From: Lithospermum erythrorhizon
Lineage: Eukaryota; Streptophyta; Magnoliopsida; Boraginales; Boraginaceae
Direction of reading: 5' to 3'
Length of the DNA: 64,000 bases
Assembly (NCBI GenBank): GCA_019722365.1
Contig: JADFUC010000674.1
Span: 1 to 64,000, forward strand
A program made the position numbers and the translations under genes. The notes beneath the pieces were generated by a model, which was given only the letters and a program-made list of their open reading frames with translations, was not told the origin of the DNA and ran no database searches. This document shows positions 43,721 through 55,359 of the stretch, piece after piece (the first letter of the stretch is position 1; every line of letters begins with the position of its first letter).

Positions 43721-45010
43721 GATTTTGCTTTCTATTTTCACTTAAAGTTTATTATTTATGTAGTACACTTTTTTTTATGATGAATGGTATTTTTTTTATA
43801 TTTTATCCTAAAATCACTTATCTGAAATTTACGGTTCATGGTACACCACTTGTATATACAAGATTTTAATATCACCCGTATAGACCTCACAGGGGTCAGC
43901 TACATGCGCTCAATGGAATATTTTCACCCAGGTGACTATACTTAATCTCGCAAGAACAGCAGGAGAAAAATGGCCATTGATTGGCATACAGATCAAAGAA
44001 GAGCCCTTCAAGAGTTAAAATAAGGATAGCCCTACACGCGTCACTTAGTGGAGGTAATTTCATCCAGCCACTGGGACAATGCCAATATGGATTTAGTTTA
44101 GATATGAAAGGACCTTCAGGGTATGGGTACCAATATGGATGAAGTGGACATTCTATACACGTGGTCATTTGAGCGAGTCGAGCTGGATCAGTCTCTTGAT
44201 CTTCGTCAGCCGAAAATTTTAATTACAATACTCTATCCAACTTCGAAAAGTTAAAGTCTAAAATAAAGAGTTCAAACGGACTTTCGACACAAAAATTAAA
44301 AATAAAAGGATCAAATTGCCAAAAATCGAATCTTGCTTGAGGCTTCGACTTCGACTTCGAAATATTCTCACCTATGTTTATATTACAATTTTATTCCCAA
44401 AAGAGCGACTTCAGCAGTTCAAAATAATGTTCAAAATACAATTGACAACTTCTCGACAAAAATACTTCTCAATATGCTTTGAAAATACAATTAAGCTCCT
44501 TTTTAGTCTTAATGAATCAAGTTCTACAAATTTTTTGAATTTGCGGTGGCACCTTTTTCATGGTTACACTTGAAGCGCCTTTGGATGGTTTGGTTTGAGC
44601 ATGGACATCCTTAAAAGTTTGAGTAACTTTTGTAGGTCTTGATATCTTCTTAGTTATAGGAAGCGGTTTGAGTTGTGGTTCTTGAAAGAAATTTCATTTA
44701 CATCTCTTTTGCAATAAACTAGTATAAAACAAATTTGTTGTTTACAAAAAATAGAATAGATTTTGAATACCTATGGAGTTCTTATCAACTATATCATATT
44801 TCTTAAAAATTTTAGCTCATTAGGATCATTAACTTGAAATAAAACATTAAGACAAGTTAAATATATAAAAGCAACTAAACATCGTGGACAAATTTAAATC
44901 ATGCGTATTTAACTTACATGTTTACTTAATGCTATCGCTTCCTTAATTGATCTCCTTCACAAAGCAAAAGCATGTTGTGTCGGCCAGTTTGGAACTAAGA
45001 ATATTACATC
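43721..45010. other. Unassigned stretch
   Basis: No domain recognised. A 90-codon minus frame (43,896-44,168) and an 85-codon plus frame (44,316-44,573) carry no motif. On the minus strand 44,560-44,700 gives a Lys/Pro-rich segment with PITKKISRPTKVTQTF and no known family. It could be a gene fragment or spacer. Confidence 0.3.
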
Positions 45011-45793
45011 TGTGAAAATGCAGTTCAATAATTTAGATTGTCTGGCCGATTTATACATTCAGATTATAAGTTCAATATATATTAATTGTTGGACAATTAA
45101 TATTTAGGAATTCACAGTATCGACGTTAGGGGTTATGATGAGAACTACTTAGATCATTTCATGTCACATATTAATATAATGTCGGTTAATATTGTCTAGT
45201 ATATTACTATTATCGATCCGATCCACTAGAGGTCGCATACAAAGCGATAAGCCGAACTAATAATAATTGTATTATAATAACTTATCGGGTCTAAAATGAA
45301 ACATGAAATAATGCAAAGATTCGGGGGCGAAGTCCTATTTTGAGACGTTAGGTAGGAGTTTATAATGGAGGGCTTGGGTTGGCTTTTAGCTCTTAGGCCC
45401 GTTCATGATGAAAATCTATATATAAGGCCAACTTCTGCCGTAATATTTACTCGGCTTCTCTTGACTTTTTGAAGTCGAAAAAGAATTCTCTGCTTAGGTT
45501 GAACCCGGCCAATTTCCTCTCTTGGGAAGAAAATAGTTTCTTTTAACATTTTTTCGTTTCCCTTTGTCGTTACAGTAAGCGTACGGAGGAGTTCGAGTAA
45601 TTTCTTGCAGTGTGGATAGCACTGGAGATATCCTTCGAATTATTGAGCTAAATGGTTTTTTCCATTTACCGTATTAATAATATTCAGAAGAGCAGTGCCT
45701 TGTGATTTCATTGTTATTTATTGTTTTGTATAATCCGTGTATTCACAGAATTCGTATCGATTAGTTTTAAAACTTTTAGATACGTTATAAGAT
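45011..45793 (+). mobile_element. Ty1/copia LTR (family of 2,683 and 59,897)
   Basis: Starts TGTGAAAATGCAGTTCAAT and shares 'attaattgttggacaatta', 'cgacgttaggggttatgatg' and 'ccactagaggtcgcatac' with the 59,897 LTR. A TATA-like 'tctatatataagg' is near 45,413-45,425. It ends near 'taagatccaac', and a degenerate primer site 'ggtggtctgcatggct' follows at about 45,795. This makes it a 5' or solo LTR. Coding sequence does not follow: a gypsy LTR fragment starts at 45,886. Confidence 0.65.
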
Positions 45794-45885
45794 CCAACGG
45801 TGGTCTGCATGGCTTAGGCTCGTGAGTTACAATTATGTAAATAATTTGTAAAATATATTTTTGCTGAATTACGGGATTGATTTGT

Positions 45886-46445
45886 GTAACGCGACCAGCC
45901 GGGTAAATGCCTTTTTAAGGTTAGAATCGTCCCAATCTACGGACACGAGTCCTGTCGATGGATGACTCAAATTTAAAAGACACCTGTCTTGAAACGCTCG
46001 ATAAAACAATATATAACGGGCAAAAACAACTTTTAAGAAAAAGAATCGTCGTGGTATTAACCACTTATGACAACAGCATCTGGCCTTAACACCCAGAGTA
46101 CAAAATATCAGCACTCTGAGCAAACGAGAATCCCAAAATAACAACTATACAGACAACAACTACAATCCAACATAATAAAAGAGCGTGAGGATCAACTCTG
46201 CTTTCCATTTCATTTAAAAGCCTGGCTTGCCGAACAATCCGGAGGCGAACAGCCTTTGTCAGCCACAGCAATGAAATTACGCTTGTACTTGAATAGGGTG
46301 TAAGTTGCGAGAAGCTTAGTGAATATATATATCTCAAGAATGAAATTAACCTCGATCACGCAATAGTGTACAGAAGTAGATGATATTAGCGATAGATAAG
46401 TGGTACATAATATTATTCAACTAAAATGTGTGCATGGACACGCTG
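45886..46445 (-). mobile_element. Ty3/gypsy LTR 3'-end fragment, minus strand
   Basis: On the minus strand it ends 'ggctggtcgcgttaca' at 45,886. Reading inwards it matches LTR 8 in detail: 'ttaatttcattcttgagatatatatattcac' parallels 52,850-52,880, and 'gttgaataatattatgtac' parallels 52,764-52,783. Only about 560 bases are present. The 91- and 83-codon minus frames inside are not genes. Confidence 0.65.
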
Positions 46446-48066
46446 GTAATAGATGTAAAAGCTTAGGTGCGACTTCGTTAATTAATAAATTAAAATGTGA
46501 TATTATTAGAAGATTACTTACATAAATTTGGAAACCATTTATTAATTATATGCGTTAATGTTAATGTTGGAAGTTAATTTGTGAGATAAGTTAAAAGCGA
46601 GAGGTATCGATCGAATTAAAATGTTCGGTTGCGGTGGGACTATGGGGCTGACCAGTAATCAAACATCAAATGGGCCCAACGTACCCCAAATGACCCGATT
46701 CCTCTTTTTCTTTCCCATTGTATGTATTTGCCGAATTTTCCTTTTTTTTGTTTTTTTTCGATTCTTCTTCTTTTAATTTTCTCCGTCTCTCGAGCTTTGG
46801 ACCTCAAATTTTGGAGAAACTTCCCTCTCATCGTCCTCGTCGTTTGGGTAAGAAATGCCAGATCTTGTTGAGTATTTTGGGAGATCGTCCGAGTTGACTT
46901 TGTTGACTTTTTTGTATTTTGAATTTTATTAACCAATTGATTCTTGGATTGTAAATTAGTTATTATTAGTTGAAATATAAAGTGTTTGAGTGGAATTTCG
47001 GATGTTTGAGACGATTGACTTTAGAATTTTAAGGTTGCCGGTTTTACGTATTATTGAATGTAATTATTATGCAGGCTTAAATTTATAACATAAGAATTGA
47101 TAATGAGCGATATTTGGGTAGAAAGTGATGTTATGAGTCGAGTTGACTTTCGAGTGATTTTAGGTTGACTTTATAAAATGTGGTTAATAGTATAAATACA
47201 TTATTGAAATGTTATTTTGAGTATTTTGAAATGAGATTATGGGTGCCAGTGTTGGAAGGAAAATCGTTGAAATTGGTTAGTGGATTTCGAATTGTGACGG
47301 ACTTGGGGTTAGAGGTTGATAGTAATGAAGCTTAACTAACTTAAAGAGTTGAAATTGATGGGTTGATTGAAATCGATTGAAAATGTTAGTAAGTTACGCA
47401 AGGTATTGGCGGATTATGGGATTAGTCCGGGTAGTGAAGTCGTTATTGTAGTTGGTATTGAACTGGTGCTTGTCTATCGTAGTCGTCAAGAATTGTAATT
47501 AAAATGGAGTTGAAAAGTTAAGGTAGGAGGAGGATAAGGGGAAACTATTACGAGTAGTAATTATATTTTTGGATGTTTACTTAGGACTCGGAGGACACAG
47601 GAGCAGTGAGGATCGATTAATTGTAGGCGTAGTAGTACTTGCTTGAGGTGAGAGGATTTATCACTTTCGTTTGTTACCTTATTTATGTTTGAGTACATGG
47701 TGTATGAGTAAATTAGTTTGTGACAATATATCGTGTTATGAAGTATTTGTGTGTATAGTTGTGGCGAAATGTTGACTTGTAGGGTGGTTGTATTAGATGC
47801 GTTATGATATAGTTAATTGAGTGTATTGATGTTTGAGTATATCTATGTTTGAATGTAAGTTCTTTGAGTAAGTGTATGTGGAGTGTATTCATGTCTGAGT
47901 ATATTTGCGTTTTGGGCGTATCTGTGTGTATATTTATGTGGGAGTATGGTTACATCACCGAAATTATTACCTCGTGTATCATGGTTGTTCATTGAGATTA
48001 TTGTGTGATGTTTGTATCTTGGTATTAAATGTGAATTGGTTGAATTGAGAATGTGTGGGATGAGGT

Positions 48067-48177
48067 TGGGTGTTCGAAGGGTGAGCTTGCCGGGAAAGGA
48101 TATGGCGATGTTGTTGGGTGTTCGAAGGGTGAGCACTTAGGGAAAAGGATATGTTGTTGTTGGGTGTTCGAAGGGCT
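48067..48177 (+). repeat. Three-copy minisatellite in LTR 7
   Basis: Three copies of 'gggtgttcgaagggtgagc' or a close variant, spaced about 50 bases, each with 'ggaaaggatatg' between. It is specific to this LTR in the window. Confidence 0.75.
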
Positions 48178-48409
48178 GCGGGAAAATGATGAAATATTAT
48201 GTGATGTTGATGTGTTTTCCTTTTTTTGCAAGATATGTTAGTTACGTTGTAGTGTGAGCCGTGTTGTGAAATTATCTTTGTTTTCTGGAGTTGATTATGT
48301 GTTATGAGATACAAATTATGACGTGAGTTAACGTACCTTGAACTTCTGTGTGTGTGGTTGTTCGGGATGGTTATTTTTTTTGATGCTTTGGATAATTGAC
48401 ATATTCTTG

Positions 48410-48410
<1 letters not shown>

Positions 48411-48469
<59 letters not shown>

Positions 48470-48488
48470 TATATATATATATATATAT
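48411..48488. repeat. (TA)n microsatellite in LTR 7
   Basis: A nearly pure TA tract of about 57 bases, interrupted by 'ct' at 48,469-48,470, then about nine further repeats. Exact length is unreliable in any assembly. Confidence 0.95.
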
Positions 48489-49013
48489 CTACTTTATCGC
48501 CACGTCTATTAATTTATCGTATACCCTCGTTCGGATGTGGGTAGAGTTACAAATCCGGGTGATTAGATTTCAACAGGCACATCGAGCACCGCTCCCAGTT
48601 GGCCGGAGTGCCATTTGTGGCGGCGAGTTCGTGGGTGTCCGTTGATTTTACAGGTGAGGGGCGTGTGGTAGGAACCTCGGCCCGATCACCTTTTTCTTAT
48701 TTTGATGTACTCGGTTTTCATATTTTGTTTGGGATGTTGTTGAAATATTGTAAACTATTTGTGGAATATTTTGAGACTTGGTATGTGATGGAATTTTACA
48801 CTTTCGTTTTGAATTAGGCGATGCCACGATGGTTAAACTCTGTATTACAACATTTTGAGTTTTCGAACTATTTTACTTTTTATCAAACTATCAGGTTTTA
48901 TTGGTAATTAAACAGGTGATTTTTGTGTCAACCATCGTATGGTGACTCAGATATACAGGTTGATGACGATTCGACCTCGGGGGCGTGCGACTCGAGGCGG
49001 TCGTTCTGATGGA

Positions 49014-49984
49014 AGGCGTGTCGCATAAAGGGATACTATCAGATGGAATAGTTTATGTTATTTGTTCAGGACTTGGAACTTACAGCATTCATTAAATTTC
49101 ACGATTCATTATATTTGAGTGCCTTTACCGTGATTTTCAATGCGACATGGGGCCGTTCAAATAAGAGTTACTAATATAGTCTAAGTTGAACTTTAGTAAC
49201 TCCGATAGTTATGATAGTCGTAGTATGTGATTGTACACACCTTGCATAGCAAGTAGGAATGTGATCACCCCGATCTTTCTTGATCCGATTTATGTTATGT
49301 GAGTTCTTGGCATACTTTGTGTGTTAGTGGATTGTAAACAGTATGATTTGATACATTATCACATTTGCTCGAATATTATATAATATAGACTAAGTTGTTA
49401 CGTTTTATGTATTTTTACCAAGCATTTGTCGTTATGAGTCTTTTTGCCCTATGAATGCTTTTCGGTGGAGCCTAAAATGATGTCGCTAAATAACAAACTT
49501 TATTGAAATGTCAAATGTTTGAGGATAGTGGTCGTTTTCACGAGCCGCATTGGAGTATATAATACTTAATGAGCAGTAGTACTTTCAAAAGATTCGAGAT
49601 CTATTTGGAGGCGTGACGATCACGATGAGCATTTGATGCATTCTATAGAAGTTAAGTGTCTCTTGTTGTCTAATATGGAACATCATCTCGGGGTTAAATC
49701 AAATGTCAAATCATGATGCATTTCGCTCATCACGAGGCTACTCGCCCCGTGAAAATGTTGAAAGGTTTAATAGCGAAATGTTCTGTGCTTGATCATGAAG
49801 GTTGGAAGAATCATGTTTGGAGATAATGAGATTGATTGAGTTCTCGATCTTTCACGGAATCGTCTCTGCGGAATTGAGCTTAAACATTATGTGAGTACTT
49901 ACCCTAGCAAAGTATCAATTTGATATTGGGTACAATGGATAAGAAAGCGAAGGAAGCTTTGGCTTTGTGGTTCGAGATGATCTC
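49014..49984 (+). pseudogene. Ty1/copia leader and gag fragment
   Basis: 49,150-49,380 resembles the leader before the copia gag at 55,500-55,750 ('cttggcatactttgtgtgttag' against 'cttggtatacttagtgcg'). Gag follows: KLYWNVKCLRIVV (about 49,495-49,530), resembling the N-terminal NxxxWxxxLRIVL; SLLLSNMEHHL-like sequence (about 49,655-49,690), resembling the ASMSNELQ block; and HEATRPVKMLKG (about 49,725-49,765). The frames change repeatedly. It stops where repeat X copy 3 begins. Confidence 0.5.
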
Positions 49985-51117
49985 TGAGATAAGGAGAATT
50001 AATTTGAGCGTTCACCGCCCCGATACGTAATTGAATGTAGTTAATATGCAATAAACACTAATTATCGAGGTTGAACTAATTACTCTCAATTAAATTCAAA
50101 TTTTAAATATATGATTGACAATCATATAAATAGTTTTCATTTTAATTTTACAAATCAAAATAAATCACATAAATATTCAATTTAAATGTGATTGGATTTT
50201 AAATTCAAATTTGAATCTCATAATTAAATCCATGAAATATGTATAATTAAATACATTAATTATCATATAGATTTTTTGTGTCCAATAATCATTTCATATA
50301 ATTTAACTAGATATTTTTAGCATGATTATATCCTTTTAATAAATAAAATAAATAAAATGACAAAATAATAATAAAAGGAATTTATTGAATTAAATTTGTA
50401 TCACCAAAATTCGATCAATTACAATTACCATAATAATAAAATGATAATAATTTATAAAAAACGAAATTAATATTTCAAAAACCGAATTAGAGTTTGTAAT
50501 TAATCCGAGGAAAACGCGATGGGCGGCAGTCGCGTCCCATGGCGACCTGTATTGAACACCGGCGGAATCGAAAACCAGCGTCAATGGTGGCGGACGTCCG
50601 GCTACGGGCCAATACTGGAAAGACCTCTGAGCCGCGCCTCCATTCGCTTAATTTCGATTTTTAATTGATTCCGAATGTTTGAAGAAAAGAATGATTTGAA
50701 GGCTTTAAACTCATCCCCAAAATTAGAAATTCAAACCAGAGACATTCACACAATTTTATTAACCTTTTCTAATTAGAATTTTATAAAAAATGTTTCCAAT
50801 AATTAATTAAATAATTAAAAATCAAAATCAAGAAATTATTTTGGGGATACTTAAAGCTATCAAAAAATGTAAATTTTGGCGATGGTTCTAAATGCATGCG
50901 AGAATTATAGAAATAATTTGGTGGAATTTTTGGTACATTTTAAAAGCCTCAAATCCAACAAAAATGTTTATACTTTAATAAAAAACATGTTTAAAATCCT
51001 TTCAATTAAAGCTGAAACATAAACTTAAATTCAACAAATTATATATGAATGTAATAAAATATATACAACTTAAACATGCCATGATGCACCTTAATAAGCA
51101 GATTCGTATGAGCATTA
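49985..51117. repeat. AT-rich dispersed repeat X, copy 3, left part
   Basis: It starts 'atatgcaataaacactaatt' like copy 2 and keeps the AT-rich lead, the 'ttagagtttgtaatt' run and a GC-rich core (50,515-50,640). It continues to 'catgccatgatgcacc' at about 51,080, and is then interrupted by LTR 8. The rest of the copy resumes at 53,283 with the expected next words. Confidence 0.6.
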
Positions 51118-53283
51118 TTGTAATATTTTTTTGGGGTTAGAAGTTAAGTTTATGTTCGGGAGACTATTTGTTAACGGAGGCGAGAAACTAAGCAGAAAAC
51201 CCGAGCGAGACGCTATGACTCTTGAAATATGCTTGCACGAACTCGTATGGTCATTTTCATCCTTATCCTTGTGATTAATCATCATCATAATCTTCTTAAC
51301 CACTAGTGAAGGCGAGCGCCTCCCCATTTCCTTGAACTTTTCTTCATTCTCTTCCTCATCTTTATGACTTTGGTCCTAAAATTTCTTAGAGTTTTCGAGT
51401 CATCCTCTGCGTTCTAAAAGGTAAGAAGTTCGAACCTTTTGAACTATTTCATGAATTTTGAGGATATTGACTTTTTGGATTAGTGGGTTGACCTTGAGTT
51501 TTGATATAATGATATAGAATGCAAATAAATACAGCTTAGATTATCGTATAGGAGTAATAATAATCAATTTATGGAGTTGAAATATGTTGAGATTATAGTT
51601 GACTTTGTTGAAACTTTTTAGAAATGGTTTTATTTTGGTATAAGAATTTTCTTGGACTTTTATTATGGTTGTTTCGAGGTGTAGGTTGTGATTTATATGT
51701 GTGATTTAGAGAATATAGAGGGTTAAAATGAGTTTTGTAAGTTTGGAGTAGTCGGTGGGTTTGAGATTAAAGATGGTTGGAAATGGCTGATGATTAGTTG
51801 TTAATATGCTCCGGAGCGTTAGGGCTTTTGAAACTAGTAATAATTAGGCTGATCATTAAAATGAAGTTGCGAACTTAAGTTGGAATAGGTTATAATGGAA
51901 ACTTTCGTTTGGGTTATTTTGGGAGCATAGATATGAGATTAAATATATAAGTCGGAGAATGTTATATTACTAGTTTTATATTATAAAGTAGTAATTATAA
52001 TTTTGAATGTTTGTTTTAGGCGTTGATGCATTAGGAAAGATCCGTTGTTGTAATTGCGCGGAGTTTTATATAAATTGCTTGAGGTGAGTATCTATCTGGG
52101 TGTTGATTAACTACTTGATTACGGATATGTGTGTGTGTATATATGTGATTTTGTGTTAAATTATATATTGAATATGCATTGTGGGTTGAGTTGATGGAGT
52201 TGTGTGCAGTGCAAAATTAAGTATAGGTGTTTTTGTGGTGATATTGAGTTGTCAGGTAGGAAGAGTTGTACATGAGTTGATGGTGTTTGTTGAGTTGTCT
52301 TGTCCGGTATTTTGCACTTATACCTTAGTGTAAGTGCGGTGATTTTGCTTAGGTACCTCGTTACGATTTGGTGATCGGCTTGCCGATTGGCATAAGTTTC
52401 ATCTTCTGCTGGTTGAGGGTTAATTATGCTTGGCATTAGTTGTAGAAATCCGGACTTACTTATATTGAGTTGTTGAGTTGTCGAGTTGTTGAGTTGATAT
52501 AGTTGTGAGTTGTTGAGTTGATCTGATTGTTGAGTTGATTGTGTGTTCTTGAGTTGGTTAGTTGTTGAGTTGTGATGTAAATTAGTTGTTAGTTGATAGA
52601 GTAAAGGTCAGTGATTGTTGCGTGTTATTGCGGTCTTTCTTGGAAATATCATTAATGTTGTGTTGATTGCCGTCGTCTTGGAATGTTACGCTGGTAAGCG
52701 AATTTATGAACATAAGAAAATGATAGTAAAATTACAATAATGACTTAAGTATTAAAGATCCTAAGTTGAATAATATTATGTACGGCTTATCTATCATTGT
52801 CTGATATAAATCTACTTTGGTATCTTATTGTGTGATTGGAGGTTAATTTTATTCTTGAGATATATATTCACTAAGGCCGCGGCTTACACCACAGTCGCTA
52901 TGGCGGCAATTTCATTCGTTGACGGTGGTCTTTGTTCGTCTTGGGGCTTGTTAGGTGTTGTCTTTAGAGCTTAGGTGGCGGGTGGCGATTGTCTTCCACA
53001 GTCTCTTTATTTTGTTGGATTGTAGTTTGTTGTCTGTATAGTTGTTATTTTGGGTTTCTCGTTGTTGTAAGTTGATATTTTGTACTTGGGAGTTATGTTG
53101 TATGTTGGTTGTTGTTATGTGGTTAGGAATACGCGATGGATTCTTTTTCTTAAAAAGTGTTTTTGCTAGATTGTATATTGTTTTTATTGGAGTTGTTTGA
53201 GGCAGTGTCTTTTAAAATTGATTCGTCCATCGATTGGTGACTCTGGTGTCGAGTTTGGAGGGCGTCACGACTGGTAGTCGTTC
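51118..53283 (+). mobile_element. Ty3/gypsy LTR 8, solo, inserted in repeat X
   Basis: It starts 'tgtaatatttttttgggg'. The leader ends 'aaaggtaagaag' (51,417-51,428). It has one degenerate hairpin, cttataccttagtgtaag (about 52,317-52,334), a gttgagttg array (52,465-52,580), and 'gtcgtccatcgattggtgactc'-like text near 53,220. It ends 'actggtagtcgttctga' near 53,280. No coding region is attached. Confidence 0.65.
52465..52580 (+). repeat. gttgagttg minisatellite in LTR 8
   Basis: Runs and variants of gttgagttg, in the same LTR position as in LTRs 2 and 6, after 'gttgtagaaatccggactt'. Confidence 0.75.
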
Positions 53284-54245
53284 TGATGCCTTTGTTGGAA
53301 AAAATTATGCAACTTGTTCATAAAATAAGAACAAGTGCAACCAAGGTCGAATTACAATAAAACATACGTATAAATATGTATAAATAATAATATGCGAGAG
53401 TATACAATCTGTGACGGATGTTATCAACTTTCACACTCACTTTGAAATCCTCGACGAACTCCGCGAATTTGCACCACAAGGTTGATGCCTCAGTTAATTA
53501 CGCTTGAAGTGGTTGATCTAGAGTGATTGGATTTGCTTTAGAATCTTGTGACCCGATTTGACAACAAAATGAGTAAAACTTGACTCTCAAAATGCTAGAG
53601 GAGAGAGGAGGCGGCCGGTTTTGTGGTTGAGGAGAAGATGAAATGAAAACTTGGGTTTTCATTTCGTCCACTCACTATATAGTCCGCTTCCTTTTTTCAC
53701 CCGAATAGCTTAACTCGTTTGATAAATAAGCTAACTTGGATTAAGCCGTTAACTAACTTCATTACTAAGCGAGTAAGTAAAATTAACAAATTTACTAAAA
53801 GAGCTTCCCTCGTTAAACCGTCAATTGAACTAGCAAGTTAATTGATTCGGTTTTGTCCAATTTGCATTTTACATTATCAACGTAAAACTCTCGATTGGGT
53901 ATCTCGTTAATTTTAATCAACTCCCAATTTAATAATCACGATTTAATTCAATACATGAAATATGACTTACTTGTCATTGTATGTGTGTGACATACGAGCT
54001 CGGATAATATTAATTAGTATAATAATATAATTGACGTTATGATTATTATATCGATTATGCATAGAGATCTATTAATGCGGCGTAACCCACGATATCGTGA
54101 GTTCACCTTTAGTAATTACAATTCTTATTTATTGAACACTTAGTTTGAGTAATCTCGTTTAACTAAAACTAATAAATGAATTATTCTGACAATTGTCATG
54201 ACGAGCATAATTATAGAAATCAAAATACTCGATTTCCTCTGATAT
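53284..54245. repeat. AT-rich dispersed repeat X, copy 3, right part
   Basis: It begins 'gcctttgttggaaaaaattatgc', continuing the word found at 38,008 in copy 2. It then follows copy 1 from about 1,690 to 2,200 ('gtatgtgtgtgacatacgagctcg', 'aactaaaactaataaatgaatt'). A TATA-like 'actatatagtc' is near 53,674. Confidence 0.6.
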
Positions 54246-55359
54246 CTCGAGGCTAATGGGCAGTGAAGGTGATAGATCGGATAATCTTGAGTCGTCGAAA
54301 TGGCTCAGGAAGGGAAGAGGAGGTTGTTCGGACCCGGGGAACTTCGATAGTACTATGGGTCCGATGTCACAGTGTCGGTGAGTGCTGGAGACGACTTAGA
54401 GTGTAAATACTATAGCCAGGTGTGGCCAATGGCGGGGGTTGCGGCTCAGCAGGCATGTTGGCAGAAGGAGAAGCGTTGTTGCGGTTGACATGATAGCCCC
54501 AATCCAAAGGGAGTAAGGTAGCGTAGCTTCTGACAAAGGAGTCGGGCAGAAAAATTCACGGTGGGGATTTGGTCTGCAAGCCGGCGAGGCATCATTTCAT
54601 GGAAAGCCAGTGAATCCCCACAGGGCTGCATGCACTTGTCCGGAGACCGCAGGGAAGGGAGTGAGGTGCCACGGTCAAGTGGAAATGTATGTCGCTTTAA
54701 GGAAGTACTACGTGTAAGCCACTTTTAAATTCCTTTTATTATGAATAAAAGACTTGGATTCGATTAAAGCGTCTTTGAATATTCAACAAGTTCTATAAGG
54801 TAGAGTATCCAGTGCCCCGGATGCCAGATGCGGCCGAACAAGCAATTTTGGAGTAAATCATCTAATTGTTTGAATATATTCTCTGCTTCGTGATCGGATA
54901 ACCAAATTGCTATTTATTGGATAATGAGAAATGCATCATATACATATTTGATAATGGATAAGAAGGAGATTAGTGATATGACTTAGATGTATTTTTGGGA
55001 AATACGACCTGTTAGTTTTTTCCTAAAATGAATTAGAATTTATCTATGTTTCAATTTATTATTATTCAAATATAAATATAATTAGTGAGTGGAGACCATG
55101 AGGAGCCGGGCGATTGATTGAGATCATGTTAGGCAGGCTTAGTTTAGAACTAGTCTAGATTTTATAGGTCATATGGCAATTAACTTATTAGTATTATATT
55201 TTATGCTTGTGTCACATGTTATATATAACTACTTGTGTATATATGCTTAACTTTATATAAGATGAGTTTTAAAAATATAACAAATCCGCCCATAAATTAA
55301 GTAGTATTGTCATACCTGACTCTAAAGTTGGATTAAAACGTGTTATATTGTGGAACTGA
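54246..55359. other. Unassigned stretch before the copia gag region
   Basis: 54,246-54,700 has moderate GC and no recognised motif; a 61-codon minus frame lies there. 54,700-55,359 is AT-rich and may be copia 5' leader. No LTR is recognisable immediately upstream of the copia coding region. Confidence 0.3.

Larger units (their letters stand above)
46548..49013 (+). mobile_element. Ty3/gypsy LTR 7
   Basis: It begins in U3 ('gttaatgttggaagtt', matching 15,510 and 15,640), so the first bases are missing or unclear. The leader ends 'gggtaagaa' (46,846-46,854), then 'gttgactttgttgactttt' and further LTR 1-like text to about 47,480. A triplicated 'gggtgttcgaagggtgagc' (48,067-48,177) and a long (TA)n tract replace the hairpin array. 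It ends 'cgactcgaggcggtcgttctga' near 49,010. No internal region is attached. Confidence 0.6.
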
